Shown piece after piece: positions 1 to 11,348 of a stretch of 64,000 nt of DNA. The DNA comes from Paramacrobiotus metropolitanus (lineage: Eukaryota > Tardigrada > Eutardigrada > Parachela > Macrobiotidae). Location: the NCBI RefSeq assembly GCF_019649055.1, contig NW_026570304.1:1-64000 (forward strand), given 5' to 3'. The notes beneath the pieces are model-generated. The model was given only the letters and a program-made list of their open reading frames with translations, was not told where the DNA came from and made no database searches. A program made the position numbers and the translations under genes. Every line of letters starts with the position of its first letter. Positions within the stretch are counted from its first letter, which is position 1.

Positions 1-72
1 GTTGTTTGCCTGTTGTCCAGCGTTGTCCACCCCTTTGTCTTGTGTTGTCTGCCCGTTGTCTTGCGTTGGCCT
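1..72 (-). repeat. Left minisatellite array, inverted copy (cut by window edge)
   Basis: The first ~72 bases are the reverse complement of the minisatellite at 3225-6485: the words GTTGTC, CGTTGTCCA and GCCCGTTGTC follow one another with the same 10/11-base spacing. The array ends abruptly in TTGCGTTGGCCTCC. The inner edge of the right array, read on the minus strand, has a matching junction (GCCCGTTGTCTT, four variable bases, TGGCCT). The two arrays therefore look like arms of one inverted repeat. The left arm's length is unknown because it leaves the window. Confidence 0.9.
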
Positions 73-531
73 CCTTAATTAACAGTGTGTAAGTAAATTA
101 ATGTAATCTACCTAACAAATGCTTCCATCTAATGAATGTTGGTGATTCAAGTTAATGTTACTTGCTATGACTTTGGGCAGTAGTGGTTACAGTAATACTG
201 GTGCCGGTAGTGATAAGCGTAGTGCTACTGGTACAGATAATGGTAACGGTGCTAAAAGTGGCTACGATAGTGATAGGGTAAAACCAAACACGATTCTATT
301 ATTTCTCTCAGGTTTTTATTAATAATTTGAATCCCTTTTTCTTGTGTTTTTTATTGTTTGCTTCTGCTTGCTTTTCATGTTTACCACTTATATATTTCCT
401 AATATTTGCGTTTAATTCTTACGGTTCAGAAGTTGCATGCGCAGCTTTTTTATTACTATCTGAACCAATACAAGAACTAGTACCATTAACGGGATTTAGC
501 CATGAATACTGAAGCGTTTCGGTTTATATAG
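73..531. other. Non-coding 5' part of the transposon core
   Basis: AT-rich sequence between the left array and the first usable exon. It holds a GGTA/GTGCTACTGG-like trinucleotide-rich patch near 185-270. A 61-codon hydrophobic open frame at 327-512 has no recognised similarity. A promoter or an additional 5' exon of the transposase gene may lie here, but I could not identify either. Confidence 0.4.
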
Positions 532-2626
532 ACTTCACTCTCACTGTACATTTCAAGCCTTTGCACAAATTATGCGATCGTCTTTTGGATGGAGCACCGG
601 TAAGTTTTCGTTAGCTATGTGCAAAGCGCATTCAGTAATCACCGTACTCTAGCCAATCAAATATGTCTAACTTAACGTTTTTACATAGATTTTAACCGCA
701 AAATGGTCAGCGAAGCGTTCTGGAGCAACGAAATCGAGTCAGAGCTGAGGGAGCAAAAAATCGTTTATGGATTCAGTGGGCGCAAAATAAACTGTGCCGC
801 TGTCAAACAGCATATAGAAACTGTTCGAACATCAAAGCTGTACGATCATAACTGCAGCATGGAGAGTACTTCTGGATGCCAGTTCCTTGACATGATGGAC
901 GGGCTTTGGAAATTCGGGCACAAGCACTGCGCCATGCCAGTCAAGGTAAAGCATACATGAACTGGCAGTACAGAACACATTTGTTATGGCCATCCACGTC
1001 AGCGTAACCATACTCTAATTTCAAAACATGATACAGTTCTTCGTTTCCCATAATATGTAAGTTTCGGTTTATTTGCTATTACTCCCACCGTCTGCTAAGT
1101 TTCCTTTTTATGCTGCCATCTTTAATTAGCTGCGTGCAGCTAAATTTTCTAATAGCAATGTAACATTCATAATCTATCAAAAGGCTATTCTTTCACATCA
1201 GAGACCGCTAGTTACTACGTTGTGAGTTACTGCGTTACGTTTAAAATAGTCTCAAAGAAGTGGTCAAGAAAGCAAACTTTCCTAATCTTCTACATCGTTA
1301 TCAATTTTAGTCAGTTTGTTTTATGCTCGGGGTTTCCAGATGCTTCGGTTTTTCAATGGTTTTATTTGCCTATTTCTAACACAAAATCGGTGGTCCGCTA
1401 ATATCGGTATTGGCGGGCAAACCGTTTTGATATACCAAGAGCTGCAGCTATCTCGTTAGACTTCGGCTCAGCAAGTTAACTGAACTCTGACGGTTTGACA
1501 GTACAAAAACAGTTTCTAGTTAGTCTCTCTTTTTATGAACGGTTCTTAGTAATATCTTAAGTTTAGACTGCTTTTTCTGTGTATAGAAGATTGTGGACAT
1601 CCGTCATATTAACTTGCCCCAAGTGTGTGAAAATCAACCTACAAAAAATTCCAAATTTTGCCTACCACACCATGGCCCTCTTAAAAACCTGGAACAGGCA
1701 ATGAGCAAAGAGGAGTTCAAGTCTTATCTTGCGCAGAAAGAAGCTGCCGTGCGAGTGGTTTCTGATAATTTGTTCCAAGATGAAATGGAAGAAAACGCAG
1801 GGAACGCGCTGACATCTGAGCTAAACTGCAACAACAAAAATGTGGTTGCTCCGTGGTGCCGTAAAAGATCTGGAAGAAAAACTAAAGAGTCTTGGTCCAG
1901 AGGCATATTTGTGTATGTGGCGGCTTGTGGAACAATCCTCAGTTATTCTCCAATATATAAGTAAGGAAACCGTCAAACATAACACTGCTAGTTTATAATT
2001 TTGGTCTATTTCCGCTATTACCGAATATTTCTGAACCGCGGTTTCTTGAACTAGGAGTGAATCACTTAGTCAAGTTCTGGTTCTGACACTGGAGTTCCTG
2101 TACAAAAGGATGCAACTGCTTGCAAATCACTTGTGGTCCAAATACTTTCTGTGTTACGACAACATGTAAAGAACGAGCATTTTTAACACACGCCATATTG
2201 TAAGTAGGCAACTGATTTTCCGGATTTTTTAGGTGCAATTTGTGCCGGTTAAAGGCTCTAAAAGAACCGCTCAATCACGTTCTGCCAGAGGGATACGACA
2301 ATATGTTCAATATCATCAACAAAATTGTTGACGGGCTGCATATGAGCAATCATAGGCGCGAGGATTGTCACGTTCTTTACAATCCCAACAAGTTTTCTGA
2401 TGTTCACCCGGAAGTCAGCCGAAACACCATGGCTGCTGAGCAAACTTTTTCTTGGTTAGGGCGTTATCGCAAACAAGTTAACAGCATGAATAAAACTAAT
2501 CAACATCTTTTTCTCCATCGGGTCATCATTCGTCGAAATTGGTATATAACTCAGTGCATGCAAAACGGGCAAACACCGGTAGTATGTTCTCTCCGGTCAC
2601 GTGAAGAACGCTTTGGTTTTACATAA
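532..2626 (+). CDS. KDZ-type transposase-like protein (spliced, 5' end uncertain)
   Basis: Exon model: 532-599 (tentative), 689-945, 1587-1960, 2055-2165, 2233-2626. All junctions are GT-AG and phases agree, giving roughly 400 residues. The protein shows, in order, FNRK near the start, the motif DGLWKFGHKHC, a cysteine-rich piece ending FCLPHHGPL, then AACG...SYSPIY..ES, YDNMCNLCRLK, NHRREDC, and near the end NTMAAEQTFSWLGRYRKQ followed by RVIIRRNWY. This order is typical of KDZ-superfamily transposases and their relatives in animals. The Asp of DGLWK, the Asp of YDNMC and the Glu of AAEQ are plausible DDE catalytic residues (inference). No stop codon or frameshift is visible within the joined exons, so the copy may be intact or recently active. 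The N terminus is not resolved: the frame upstream of 532 is closed and another exon is likely. Alternatively it is a domesticated, non-mobile relative. Confidence 0.75.
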
Positions 2627-3224
2627 GCTCCTTTCATTTATTTAAATGATTGTTGCATGTTTTGATCGATTGATACCATGTTCTTTAGCATTGCCTATCT
2701 GGTTGGAGAAGTGTTAAAACAACCCCGCACTACAACCACTTTTGCATAAAAATGGGCGTTTGGTAAAAACTAAAAAGCATTTTAAATATATTTATCTTTT
2801 TAATCAGCTGTTTAGACATCTTTTTATTTTTACTGGTTTTTGACATTTTCCTGAGACTTCGTCATACCTTTACTAATTCGATCTTTCAGGCACGTTTACT
2901 CACTGAACAAATAAATTTGCTAAATAACCTTTACCAAGCAAATGGCCGTAGTTCTAATTTTCATATACGAGCATACCGCAATTTAATTTAAACCGTAGAG
3001 AGTCTATGGCTGCTACCTAATGTTTTCTGTACACAACGTAAAGGATGGTTTATTTTCCGTGCACAGCAGCTAGTTTCAAATATGGCTGAACAATACAATT
3101 TAAAATGCTGAATCTTCCAGTTACTCATTTTCGACGAATTTTTGATACCAAAGTCGATACAACGATTTAGGCGAAATCAGCATACCCAGACCCAGGTCAA
3201 GGCCTAAGCGTTATGAAAACTTCC
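2627..3224. other. Transposon core 3' flank, no gene seen
   Basis: About 600 bases of AT-rich non-coding sequence between the stop codon of the KDZ gene and the first degenerate repeat units of the right array. Nothing else is recognised. The last part (about 3199-3235, GCCTAAGCG...AGGCCAGTG) resembles, in inverted orientation, the left array-to-core junction. Confidence 0.5.
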
Positions 3225-6200
3225 TAAAGGCCAGTGAAAGACAACGGGCGTCTTACGAAAGATAACGGGTGGACAAAGCAAGACAGCGAGTGGAAAACGC
3301 AAAGCAACGGTTGGCCCTTGCAAGGCAACGGGTGTACAACGCAATATAACGCGCAAACAACGCAGGACAACGGGTGGGCAACGGGTGGGCAACGCTGGAC
3401 AACGGGCGGACTACGCAATACAACGGGCAAACAACGCAAGGCAACGGGTGGACAACGCAAGAGAACGGGCAAACAACACAAGACAACCGGTGGACAACGC
3501 TGGACAACGGGCAAACAACGCAAGACAACGGGTGGGCAACGCTGGACAACGGGCAGACAACACAAGACAACGGGTGGACAACGCTGGACAACAGGCAAAC
3601 AACGCAGGGCAACGTGTGGACAACGCAAGACAACGGGCAGACAACACAAGACAAGGGGTGGACAACGCTGGACAACAGGCAAACAACGCAGGGCAACGTG
3701 TGGACAACGCAAGACAACGGGCAGACAACACAAGACAAGGGGTGGACAACGCTGGACAACAGGCAAACAACGCAGGGCAACGTGTGGACAACGCAAGACA
3801 ACGGGCAAACAACGCAAGACAACAGGTGGACTACGCAATACAACGGGCAAACAACGCAAGGCAACGGGTGGACAACGCAAGAGAACGGGCAAACAACACA
3901 AGACAACCGGTGGACAACGCTGGACAACGGGCAGACAACACAAGACAACGGGTGGACAACGCTGGACAACGGGCAAACAACGCAGGGCAACGTGTGGACA
4001 ACGCAAGACAACGGGCAAACAACACAAGACAACGGGTGGACAACGCTGGACAACAGGCAAACAACGCAGGGCAACGTGTGGACAACGCAAGACAACGGGC
4101 AAACAACACAAGACAAGGGGTGGACAACGCTGGACAACAGGCAAACAACGCAGGGCAACGTGTGGACAACGCAAGACAACGGGCAAACAACGCAAGACAA
4201 CGGGTGGGCAACGCTGGACAACGGGCAGACAACACAAGACAACGGGTGGACAACGCTGGACAACGGGCAAACAACGCAGGGCAACGTGTGGACAACGCAA
4301 GACAACGGGTGGGCAACGCTGGACAACGGGCAGACAACACAAGACAACGGGTGGACAACGCTGGACAACGGGCAAACAACGCAGGGCAACGTGTGGACAA
4401 CGCTGGACAACAGGCAAACAACGCAGGGCAACGTGTGGACAACGCAAGACAACGGGCAAACAACACAAGACAACGGGCAAACAACGCAAAACAACGGGTG
4501 GGCAACGCTGGACAACGGGCAGACAACACAAGACAACGGGTGGACAACGCTGGACAACGGGCAAACAACGTGTGGACAACGCAAGACAACGGGTGGGCAA
4601 CGCTGGACAACGGGCAGACAACACAAGACAACGGGTGGACAACGCTGGACAACAGGCAAACAACGCAGGGCAACGTGTGGACAACGGGCAAACAACACAA
4701 GACAACGGGCAAACAACGCAAAACAACGGGTGGGCAACGCTGGACAACGGGCAGACAACACAAGACAACGGGTGGACAACGCTGGACAACGGGCAAACAA
4801 CGCAGGGCAACGTGTGGACAACGCAAGACAACGGGTGGGCAACGCTGGACAACGGGCAGACAACACAAGACAACGGGTGGACAACGCTGGACAACGGGCA
4901 AACAACGCAGGGCAACGTGTGGACAACGCTGGACAACAGGCAAACAACGCAGGGCAACGTGTGGACAACGGGCAAACAACACAAGACAACGGGCAAACAA
5001 CGCAAAACAACGGGTGGGCAACGCTGGACAACGGGCAGACAACACAAGACAACGGGTGGACAACGCTGGACAACGGGCAAACAACGCAGGGCAACGTGTG
5101 GACAACGCTGGACAACAGGCAAACAACGCTGGACAACGGGTAAACAACGCAGGGCAACGTGTGGACAACGCAAGACAACGGGCAAACAACGCAAGACAAC
5201 GGGTGGGCAACGCTGGACAACGGGCAGACAACACAAGACAACGGGTGGACAACGCTGGACAACGGGCAAACAACACAAGACAACGGGTGGACAACGCTGG
5301 ACAACAGGCAAACAACGCAAGACAACGGGTGGGCAATGCTGGACAACGGGCAAACAACACAAGACAACGGGTGGACAACGCTGGACAACGGGCAAACAAC
5401 GCAAGACAACGGGTGGACAACGCTGGACAACGGGCAGACAACACAAGACAACGGGTGGACAACGCTGGACAACGGGCAAACAACGCAGGGCAACGTGTGG
5501 ACAACGCAAGACAACGGGCAAACAACGCAAGACAACGGGTGGGCAACGCTGGACAACGGGCAGACAACACAAGACAACGGGTGGACAACGCTGGACAACG
5601 GGCAGACAACACAAGACAACGGGTGGACAACGCTGGACAACGGGCAAACAACGCAGGGCAACGTGTGGACAACGCAAGACAACGGGCAAACAACGCAAGA
5701 CAACGGGTGGGCAACGCTGGACAACGGGCAGACACAAGACAACGGGTGGACAACGCTGGACAACGGGCAGACAACACAAGACAACGGGTGGACAACGCTG
5801 GACAACGGGCAAACAACGCAAGACAACGGGTGGACAACGCTGGACAACGGGCAGACAACACAAGACAACGGGTGGACAACGCTGGACAACGGGCAGACAA
5901 CACAAGACAACGGGTGGACAACGCTGGACAACGGGCAAACAACGCAGGGCAACGTGTGGACAACGCAAGACAACGGGCAAACAACGCAAGACAACGGGTG
6001 GGCAACGGAGGATAACGGGTGGACAACGGAAGACAACCGGTAGACAACGCAAGGCAACGGGTGGACAACGGAAGACAACCGGTAGACAACGCAAGGCAAC
6101 GGGTGGACAACGGAGGACAACGGGTAGACAACGCAAGACAACGGGTGGCCAACGGAGGACAACGGGTGGACAACGCAGGGCAACGTGTGGACAACGCAAG

Positions 6201-6485
6201 ACAACGGGCAAACAACGCAAGACAACGGGTGGGCAACGCTGGACAACGGGCAGACAACACAAGACAACGGGTGGACAACGGAGGATAACGGGTGGACAAC
6301 GGAAGACAACCGGTAGACAACGCAAGGCAACGGGTGGACAACGGAAGACAACCGGTAGACAACGCAAGGCAACGGGTGGACAACGGAGGACAACGGGTAG
6401 ACAACGCAAGACAACGGGTGGCCAACGCAATACAACGGGTGGACAACGCAAAGCAACAGGTTGACAACGGCGGTCAACGCAGACT
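3225..6485 (+). repeat. Right minisatellite array, 21-bp (10+11) unit, ~155 copies
   Basis: The array is built from alternating 10-mers (ACAACGCTGG, ACAACGCAAG, ACAACACAAG) and 11-mers (ACAACGGGTGG, ACAACGGGCAA, ACAACGGGCAG), so the basic period is 21 bp with a frequent 42-bp higher-order unit. A variant ACAACGTGTGG recurs. Copies are nearly identical in the middle and degenerate at both edges (3225-3400, 6430-6485), as expected for unequal exchange. The plus strand is poor in T. Because 21 is a multiple of 3 and the units carry no stop codons, all six frames stay open for hundreds of codons. These open frames are a by-product of the repeat, not evidence of protein. Confidence 0.97.
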
Positions 6486-6886
6486 ACAAGCGTGATTCCG
6501 CGTTCTAAAAAATTGACGTGTAGAAAACGTGCCATACCTAACCAGCATTATCAGATCCCCCATAATTCGGTAACGGACTTTGTCTGGAATACTTGCATTT
6601 GGTGGCGATAATTAGCACACATAAAAATCACGAGTTACTTGTAGTTTAAATATACGTCCAGCGCGCACGTGTGCATTTGATAGTAGGAAGGCCGCGCATA
6701 TGGGCATTAGATGGCGGTGCGCCGGTGACCGACAGACACCACATTTTTCATGAACGCTGAACATCGAGGACCTTCGCTACGCTTCGGTCGACAAGGAAGT
6801 AAATGTCCTTTAATCTTCCCTCCTTCTTTTGGACCCTGATCATTGGATTAGAAATCATCAGCTCCATAACTGTAGACGGAAACGGT
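6486..6886. other. Intergenic, no feature seen
   Basis: Single-copy-looking DNA between the minisatellite edge and the stop codon of the Ly6-type gene. It should contain the 3' untranslated region of that minus-strand gene. No clear polyadenylation signal was recognised. Confidence 0.5.
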
Positions 6887-7642
6887 TTACAACCAACGGA
6901 AAACTACAGCCGCCATAATTCCCAATCCTAACAATGGCATCGCTGTCCGGCGAACTGCAGAATTGCACAAATCGGTATTACAATAGCAGTGCTCATAAAG
7001 CATGTCGTTGACGCCTCCAGATACACATTCCATTCTCAACCTCGCATCGGGATGGATTCTGCAGCCTTTCTTCGTGTCTACATCCAACCATCACATTAAG
7101 ATTGATAATCTGCGTGTTAATTATTCGGCTCGGAAACCGTTTTTCGAGTGAAGTAGTGAATACGGTAAAATCTCTCCTATGCACTTCTGGCATACTTCTA
7201 TCATACAAAGTCGATGGAACCGTGCCTGTATATTGTTGAGAGGTTTTCTGTACGCAGTTATATAAGCCGGGTACACTTTGTTAATGTAAGTAATTCTTCG
7301 ATGCAACATGTGTTTTTACCAGTCTGGGTGAGAAAACGGTCGGCATTATTAGCGTCTTGCACGAAAGTCGTTTTCACGCAGACCATGGTTAACGACCTAT
7401 CAGTCGGCGGTGGACAGGTGACTTCTTTATCGTCCTGCCCCACATTATGCCGTACGTAGCATTTCAGCGCAGAAACTTCCGCTGCAAAAAATCACAACTG
7501 ATTTACGGTAATTAATACGGTACGATGCAAATCTCGCGTAGTGTCTCTTACTGCCTCAGCTGAGTATTAAATCAAACTGCATGTGCAACTTACGGATAGC
7601 CAGCATGCCACAAACAAATAATGCGAAACAGAGGCGTGACAT
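6887..7642 (-). CDS. Ly6/uPAR-type three-finger protein, GPI-anchored (133 aa)
   Basis: Three exons on the minus strand: 7642-7594, 7481-7320, 7077-6887. Splice sites are GT-AG and the sum is exactly 134 codons including stop. The first exon encodes a signal peptide (start MSRLCFALFVCGMLAIP). The mature domain begins LKCYV and ends CYCNTDLCN, the C-terminal signature of Ly6/three-finger domains. Eight cysteines can be counted in the mature domain. After the CN motif comes a hydrophobic tail (PLLGLGIMAAVVFRWL), the expected GPI-attachment signal, so the protein should sit on the outer cell surface. Such proteins modulate channels, receptors or septate junctions in invertebrates; the partner here cannot be told from sequence. 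The gene looks intact. Confidence 0.88.
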
Positions 7643-10315
7643 TCTAGACATTTTTAGCGGGATAGATGCTTAGCAGACAATTTCTTCGTTTATTTCGTAG
7701 GTCGAAAAAATGCCTCACAATATTGCTCGATCCGTCAGTCCCAACAGCACATGTACTTTATATCCGCAGCTTATCTCGTCCACTTACGCTTTGCTCGATT
7801 GGAATGCCTAATGATACGAGATAATTGTAAATGGTTTACTGGGAAATTTTTACCGGGAAAACTCCGATAAGAATTTTCCTTGACAGTTGCCGTTTACATA
7901 CAATATTGGCTTCATTATGTCTCCCAATGGTGATACTTTGAGCCGGCCCTTTGAGCTAACAACATTCAAGACAAACAAAGATAAATGCAGTGGCGACTGC
8001 TCAGTGGGTTCTACAATAATGTTATTGATGCAATGGTGCAATCTACCGATAACTCAAGGCTTACTAAACGTTTCCCGGTGCACGAGTAGAGGGTTCCCAC
8101 TTCCCACTTATCGACCGGAGCGCAGCGAGCCTCTAATTCAACAAAACTAGAAAACTGTCTGTCTGTTACGGGAGTGGAAGGTCACTTCCTTATTGCGTCA
8201 ACCTTCCTTATTATGTCATCCCGTAACTTCCTCATTAGCGTTCCCATACACGGTGCGCCGACATACTTACTGAAAATACGAGTAGCAGCTAACACTACCA
8301 ACCAGAGAGAAGGGTCATAACCCGGGCTGAGACCCGCAGTGTACATACTATATTTGCCAACTGACTCACCATCAGGAAAATGGAAAACAGGTATCAGTTT
8401 GTCCGTAGTGCCTATATCCTTTCTGTAGTCAACAGCAGTATCTCTATCTCCATTTCGTAGTTTATTCGGTTACGTAGTATGTAGCTACAGTTGGCTTCAC
8501 AAGCTGCAGGAAACTTGACAAAACTGCACTTGGTTATCCGAGGATACAGGGACTACCGGTGGCTACATGACCTACAGAAGACTGTACCAGCGACAGAACG
8601 AGCGTACGCAGATGGCCACCGGTGACCAGAGACACTACAGGTAGCCACGGAGACCACATTTGAATACGGTGGACTACAGGACGACAAGCCGAGAATGCTG
8701 ATCCCGAAAAGTAACCGGGCACCAGGACCATTTCTAGCCCGGAGGCATGCCGGGCCAATGGCCGGCCGGGTCGACCAAATACCACACTAGAGCAGTGGTG
8801 CAGCAGTGCAGCAGCGGTGTCGATAAAGATATTGTCCATTCAGTAAGGTTCTATTTATAAGCACGGAAAAGGCCAAAGGGTGTATTACTTACCCATAAAA
8901 AAGTCGCATACGCAAATTGTACTTTTAATGTAGACTTTTCTCGTGGGATTCCAGATCGCTTAATTACCATGTACTGAGTAGCAACACGCTCATGTCTAAG
9001 CTGCAGCTGACTTTAAAACGTCAGGTAGTAGCGACACATTTACACTACATATATCCGCTGTACTCCTGACGGAGTACTACTACAATTCATGCTGTGCATT
9101 TTGTCAGCTCACATCCGCCTCTACGCGGACTCAATCCCACTTTTGAATCCGCTCTTCGGTACCAAAAAACTAGCAAATACCCTTCCAATTCTACATGTGT
9201 TCAGATGCGGGCCGCACTTGTGTTCAGCTACCTGGAAGGAATATGAGCGCAAACAATACTGATTTTGAAGTGTGCCGCACTTACTTGTTCTCACTTACCT
9301 CACTTACTATTTCCATCTCTCCCTTATATGGTCTTCGTTACCCCAAATTTGAAGTTTCATTTAAAGAACAGTTTTGAAACAATACTTCAAGCAACTGGAG
9401 CGATTATTTGGCTTGAAAATAACGCGAAATACTTGCTCAAAATGTATTAAGAGTTATCAAGTTTGAGATTGCAGAGATTTGTTGTGCAGTTTCAAGGTTT
9501 TCGGTTGGAGAGTTACTTCGTTGACTACTGCTGAACTTTTGAAACCACCCTGACAAGACTCAATTTTAAATTGGACGTTGTATAACTTTGATTTGGATAC
9601 AACTGCTTCTCAAAGCAACGGAAAAAGATTCAGTTTGTAGTCCGAGCAGCGGTTTTTCTTTATGGGTTAGCAAAGATTATTCATTTCCACCAAGACGCCG
9701 CCACATTTGCTTAAAATACTGTCTCATCATTCCGATATCCTGGATTCGGTCAATTCCTGTACTTCTTTCTTCCCGAGATAAAGACGAAGAAGCGCACGTT
9801 TTGGTGTGTTAAAAATTCTGTATGCGGCGTTAAAAAACAACCGCCAGTCCTAAAAGCTGCGCTCCGGTCTACTAATGCACGCAAAGTGCATTTTCCTAGT
9901 TAGGTACATACAAATGTCAGATAGCGTAAAGCTACTGATGGTTTATGGTGGTGGGTGACCTTTACTGAATAGCTAACTCAGACACGACGCTAACCCAATC
10001 GTTCTGCTAACGTTGACCTTTATGTAAACTGATTGAAGCTAACACTGCATTGTCACTGCAACACATCAAGGCTAAGAAGACATTCTAGAGAACACTTTCC
10101 AAGACCAGATATTCCAGAGCTGCTAGCCATACAAGATGACATTAACTCATTCACAAGTTCTTCTCCCTCAAGCACTCAACAGTGATTTCTGATGCAAAAA
10201 TATGAAAGATGACAGAGTCAACGATTTATTGATTGTTTTCGGAAAGATCAAGTACACTTAACACAATACTAATTGGCTGATACTTTCTGGCCACTTCCTT
10301 CCATTGCAACGCACA
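7643..10315. other. 2.7 kb intergenic stretch, no supported gene
   Basis: Contains the upstream region of the Ly6-type gene and short open frames below 105 codons (for example 7850-8150 and 8534-8839) with no recognisable motifs or splice structure. No tRNA-like cloverleaf, transposon end or clear repeat was seen. Small unrecognised exons cannot be excluded. Confidence 0.4.
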
Positions 10316-10924
10316 TCACAGTATGACTGTCCATACAGAATGTACTTCTACCAGTCGTACTCGTGACACAAATGAGAAATGATACAAATGGAATTCAAAC
10401 ATCGCCAAGAAGCCTGTCAGCGCTGCCCGCCCCCCAACTGCAGCGTCCCGTAAATTCTCCCGTAGGCTGCAAGTGGTCTCCTGCTGACGGTCTATTACTT
10501 CACCTGCGATTTCGAAAGCAGTGATCAGGGTGGCGCAGTACCGGCTGGCGAAGGGGTCGTCCTTGTTCAGCCAGTAAAACTGCAACTGCCCGGCCTGTCG
10601 GGCCTCAGACAACGACGCCACCTCCTCCACCGGGACACAACGGGAGCGCACGCCGAGGCTGCAGAGTGCAGACTGATTGGCCTTTTAAAGCATTATAACA
10701 TGCAGGCTGTCGCTGTCCCCGACCATAACCCGCTTGCCCAACCCCAACACCTCCCAGACCTGCGACAGCCTGACGCCGCTGGTGCCCGTCTTCGGTGACT
10801 CTACCGCCTCCGCGGAGACGACTAGCAGCCTCCCATCTAAACCCACCCTGGGCAAGGCTAGCACTGCAATGAACAGGTTGTACACGGGCACACTGCGGGC
10901 TTTCGGTCTAGAGGAGGCGCCCAA
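10316..10924 (-). other. Possible two-exon coding fragment, unrecognised
   Basis: Two adjacent GC-richer minus-strand open frames (10924-10685 and 10651-10316). The second reads like globular protein (for example QLQFYWLNKDDPFASRYC). A TGCAG acceptor occurs just before it, but a donor would give an intron of only about 41 bp. The plus strand of 10734-10991 is also open for 85 codons, so the coding strand itself is uncertain. No family is recognised. It could be a decayed gene or a gene fragment belonging to the adjacent unknown gene. Confidence 0.25.
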
Positions 10925-11348
10925 CCGGAAGCGGCCACAAGTCGTCGTCGACCATTTTGCTGTTAATTTGCTGAACCAAACTCTTCGTTGACATGGTTTA
11001 CGCTTTACCGCAGCATACTCGTTTTCTAAGGTTGAACGTTCCTGTTACTGCTGTTTGATCTGTGTACAAAACACTCAACAACACGATGTCGCTATACGCT
11101 TCATCAACTTTTACGCCAACTCATCGACTTAAAAGGAACTAAGCGTAACAAATTGCTCGCTTCTAGGTAGCGCAGAAATTCAGAGCGGCAAAATGACGGG
11201 TTAAAGAAAACCGTAAAAAAGACCAAAATGTGGCATACTCAAGCAAAGAATGCAATAACCAACCGGCCGAGGTACTGACAAGTAATAGACTGAAAAAGTT
11301 GGACAACTAAACCGAATTGTGTGTTGCTCAGATGCTAACACACTCAGT

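Larger units (their letters stand above)
1..6490 (+). mobile_element. Candidate foldback-like KDZ transposon with minisatellite arms
   Basis: A spliced KDZ-type transposase gene (about 532-2626) lies in a ~3.15 kb core between two arrays of the same 21-bp tandem repeat in opposite orientation (1-72 and 3225-6485). The core-to-array junctions are also similar in inverted orientation. Terminal inverted repeats made of tandem repeats are known from Foldback/Galileo-type elements. KDZ elements (Kyakuja, Dileera, Zisupton) are DNA transposons with DDE-type transposases. That this whole interval is a single mobile unit is inference: the left end lies outside the window, so terminal motifs and a target-site duplication cannot be checked. 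Confidence 0.5.

Noticed and set aside
3225-6485. CRISPR-like repeat array
   Set aside because: Units are contiguous 10/11-mers without unique spacers, and the window is eukaryotic.
3224-6535. Open frames of 876-1103 codons on both strands of the minisatellite, resembling repetitive Cys/Val/Pro or Thr/Gly/Gln proteins
   Set aside because: The 21-bp unit is a multiple of three and lacks stops in all frames, so long open frames appear automatically in all six frames. No start context, splice structure or flanking unique coding sequence supports any of them.
7850-8150. Small open frames on both strands upstream of the Ly6 gene
   Set aside because: Under 90 codons, overlapping, no motif or usable splice sites; not enough to call an exon.
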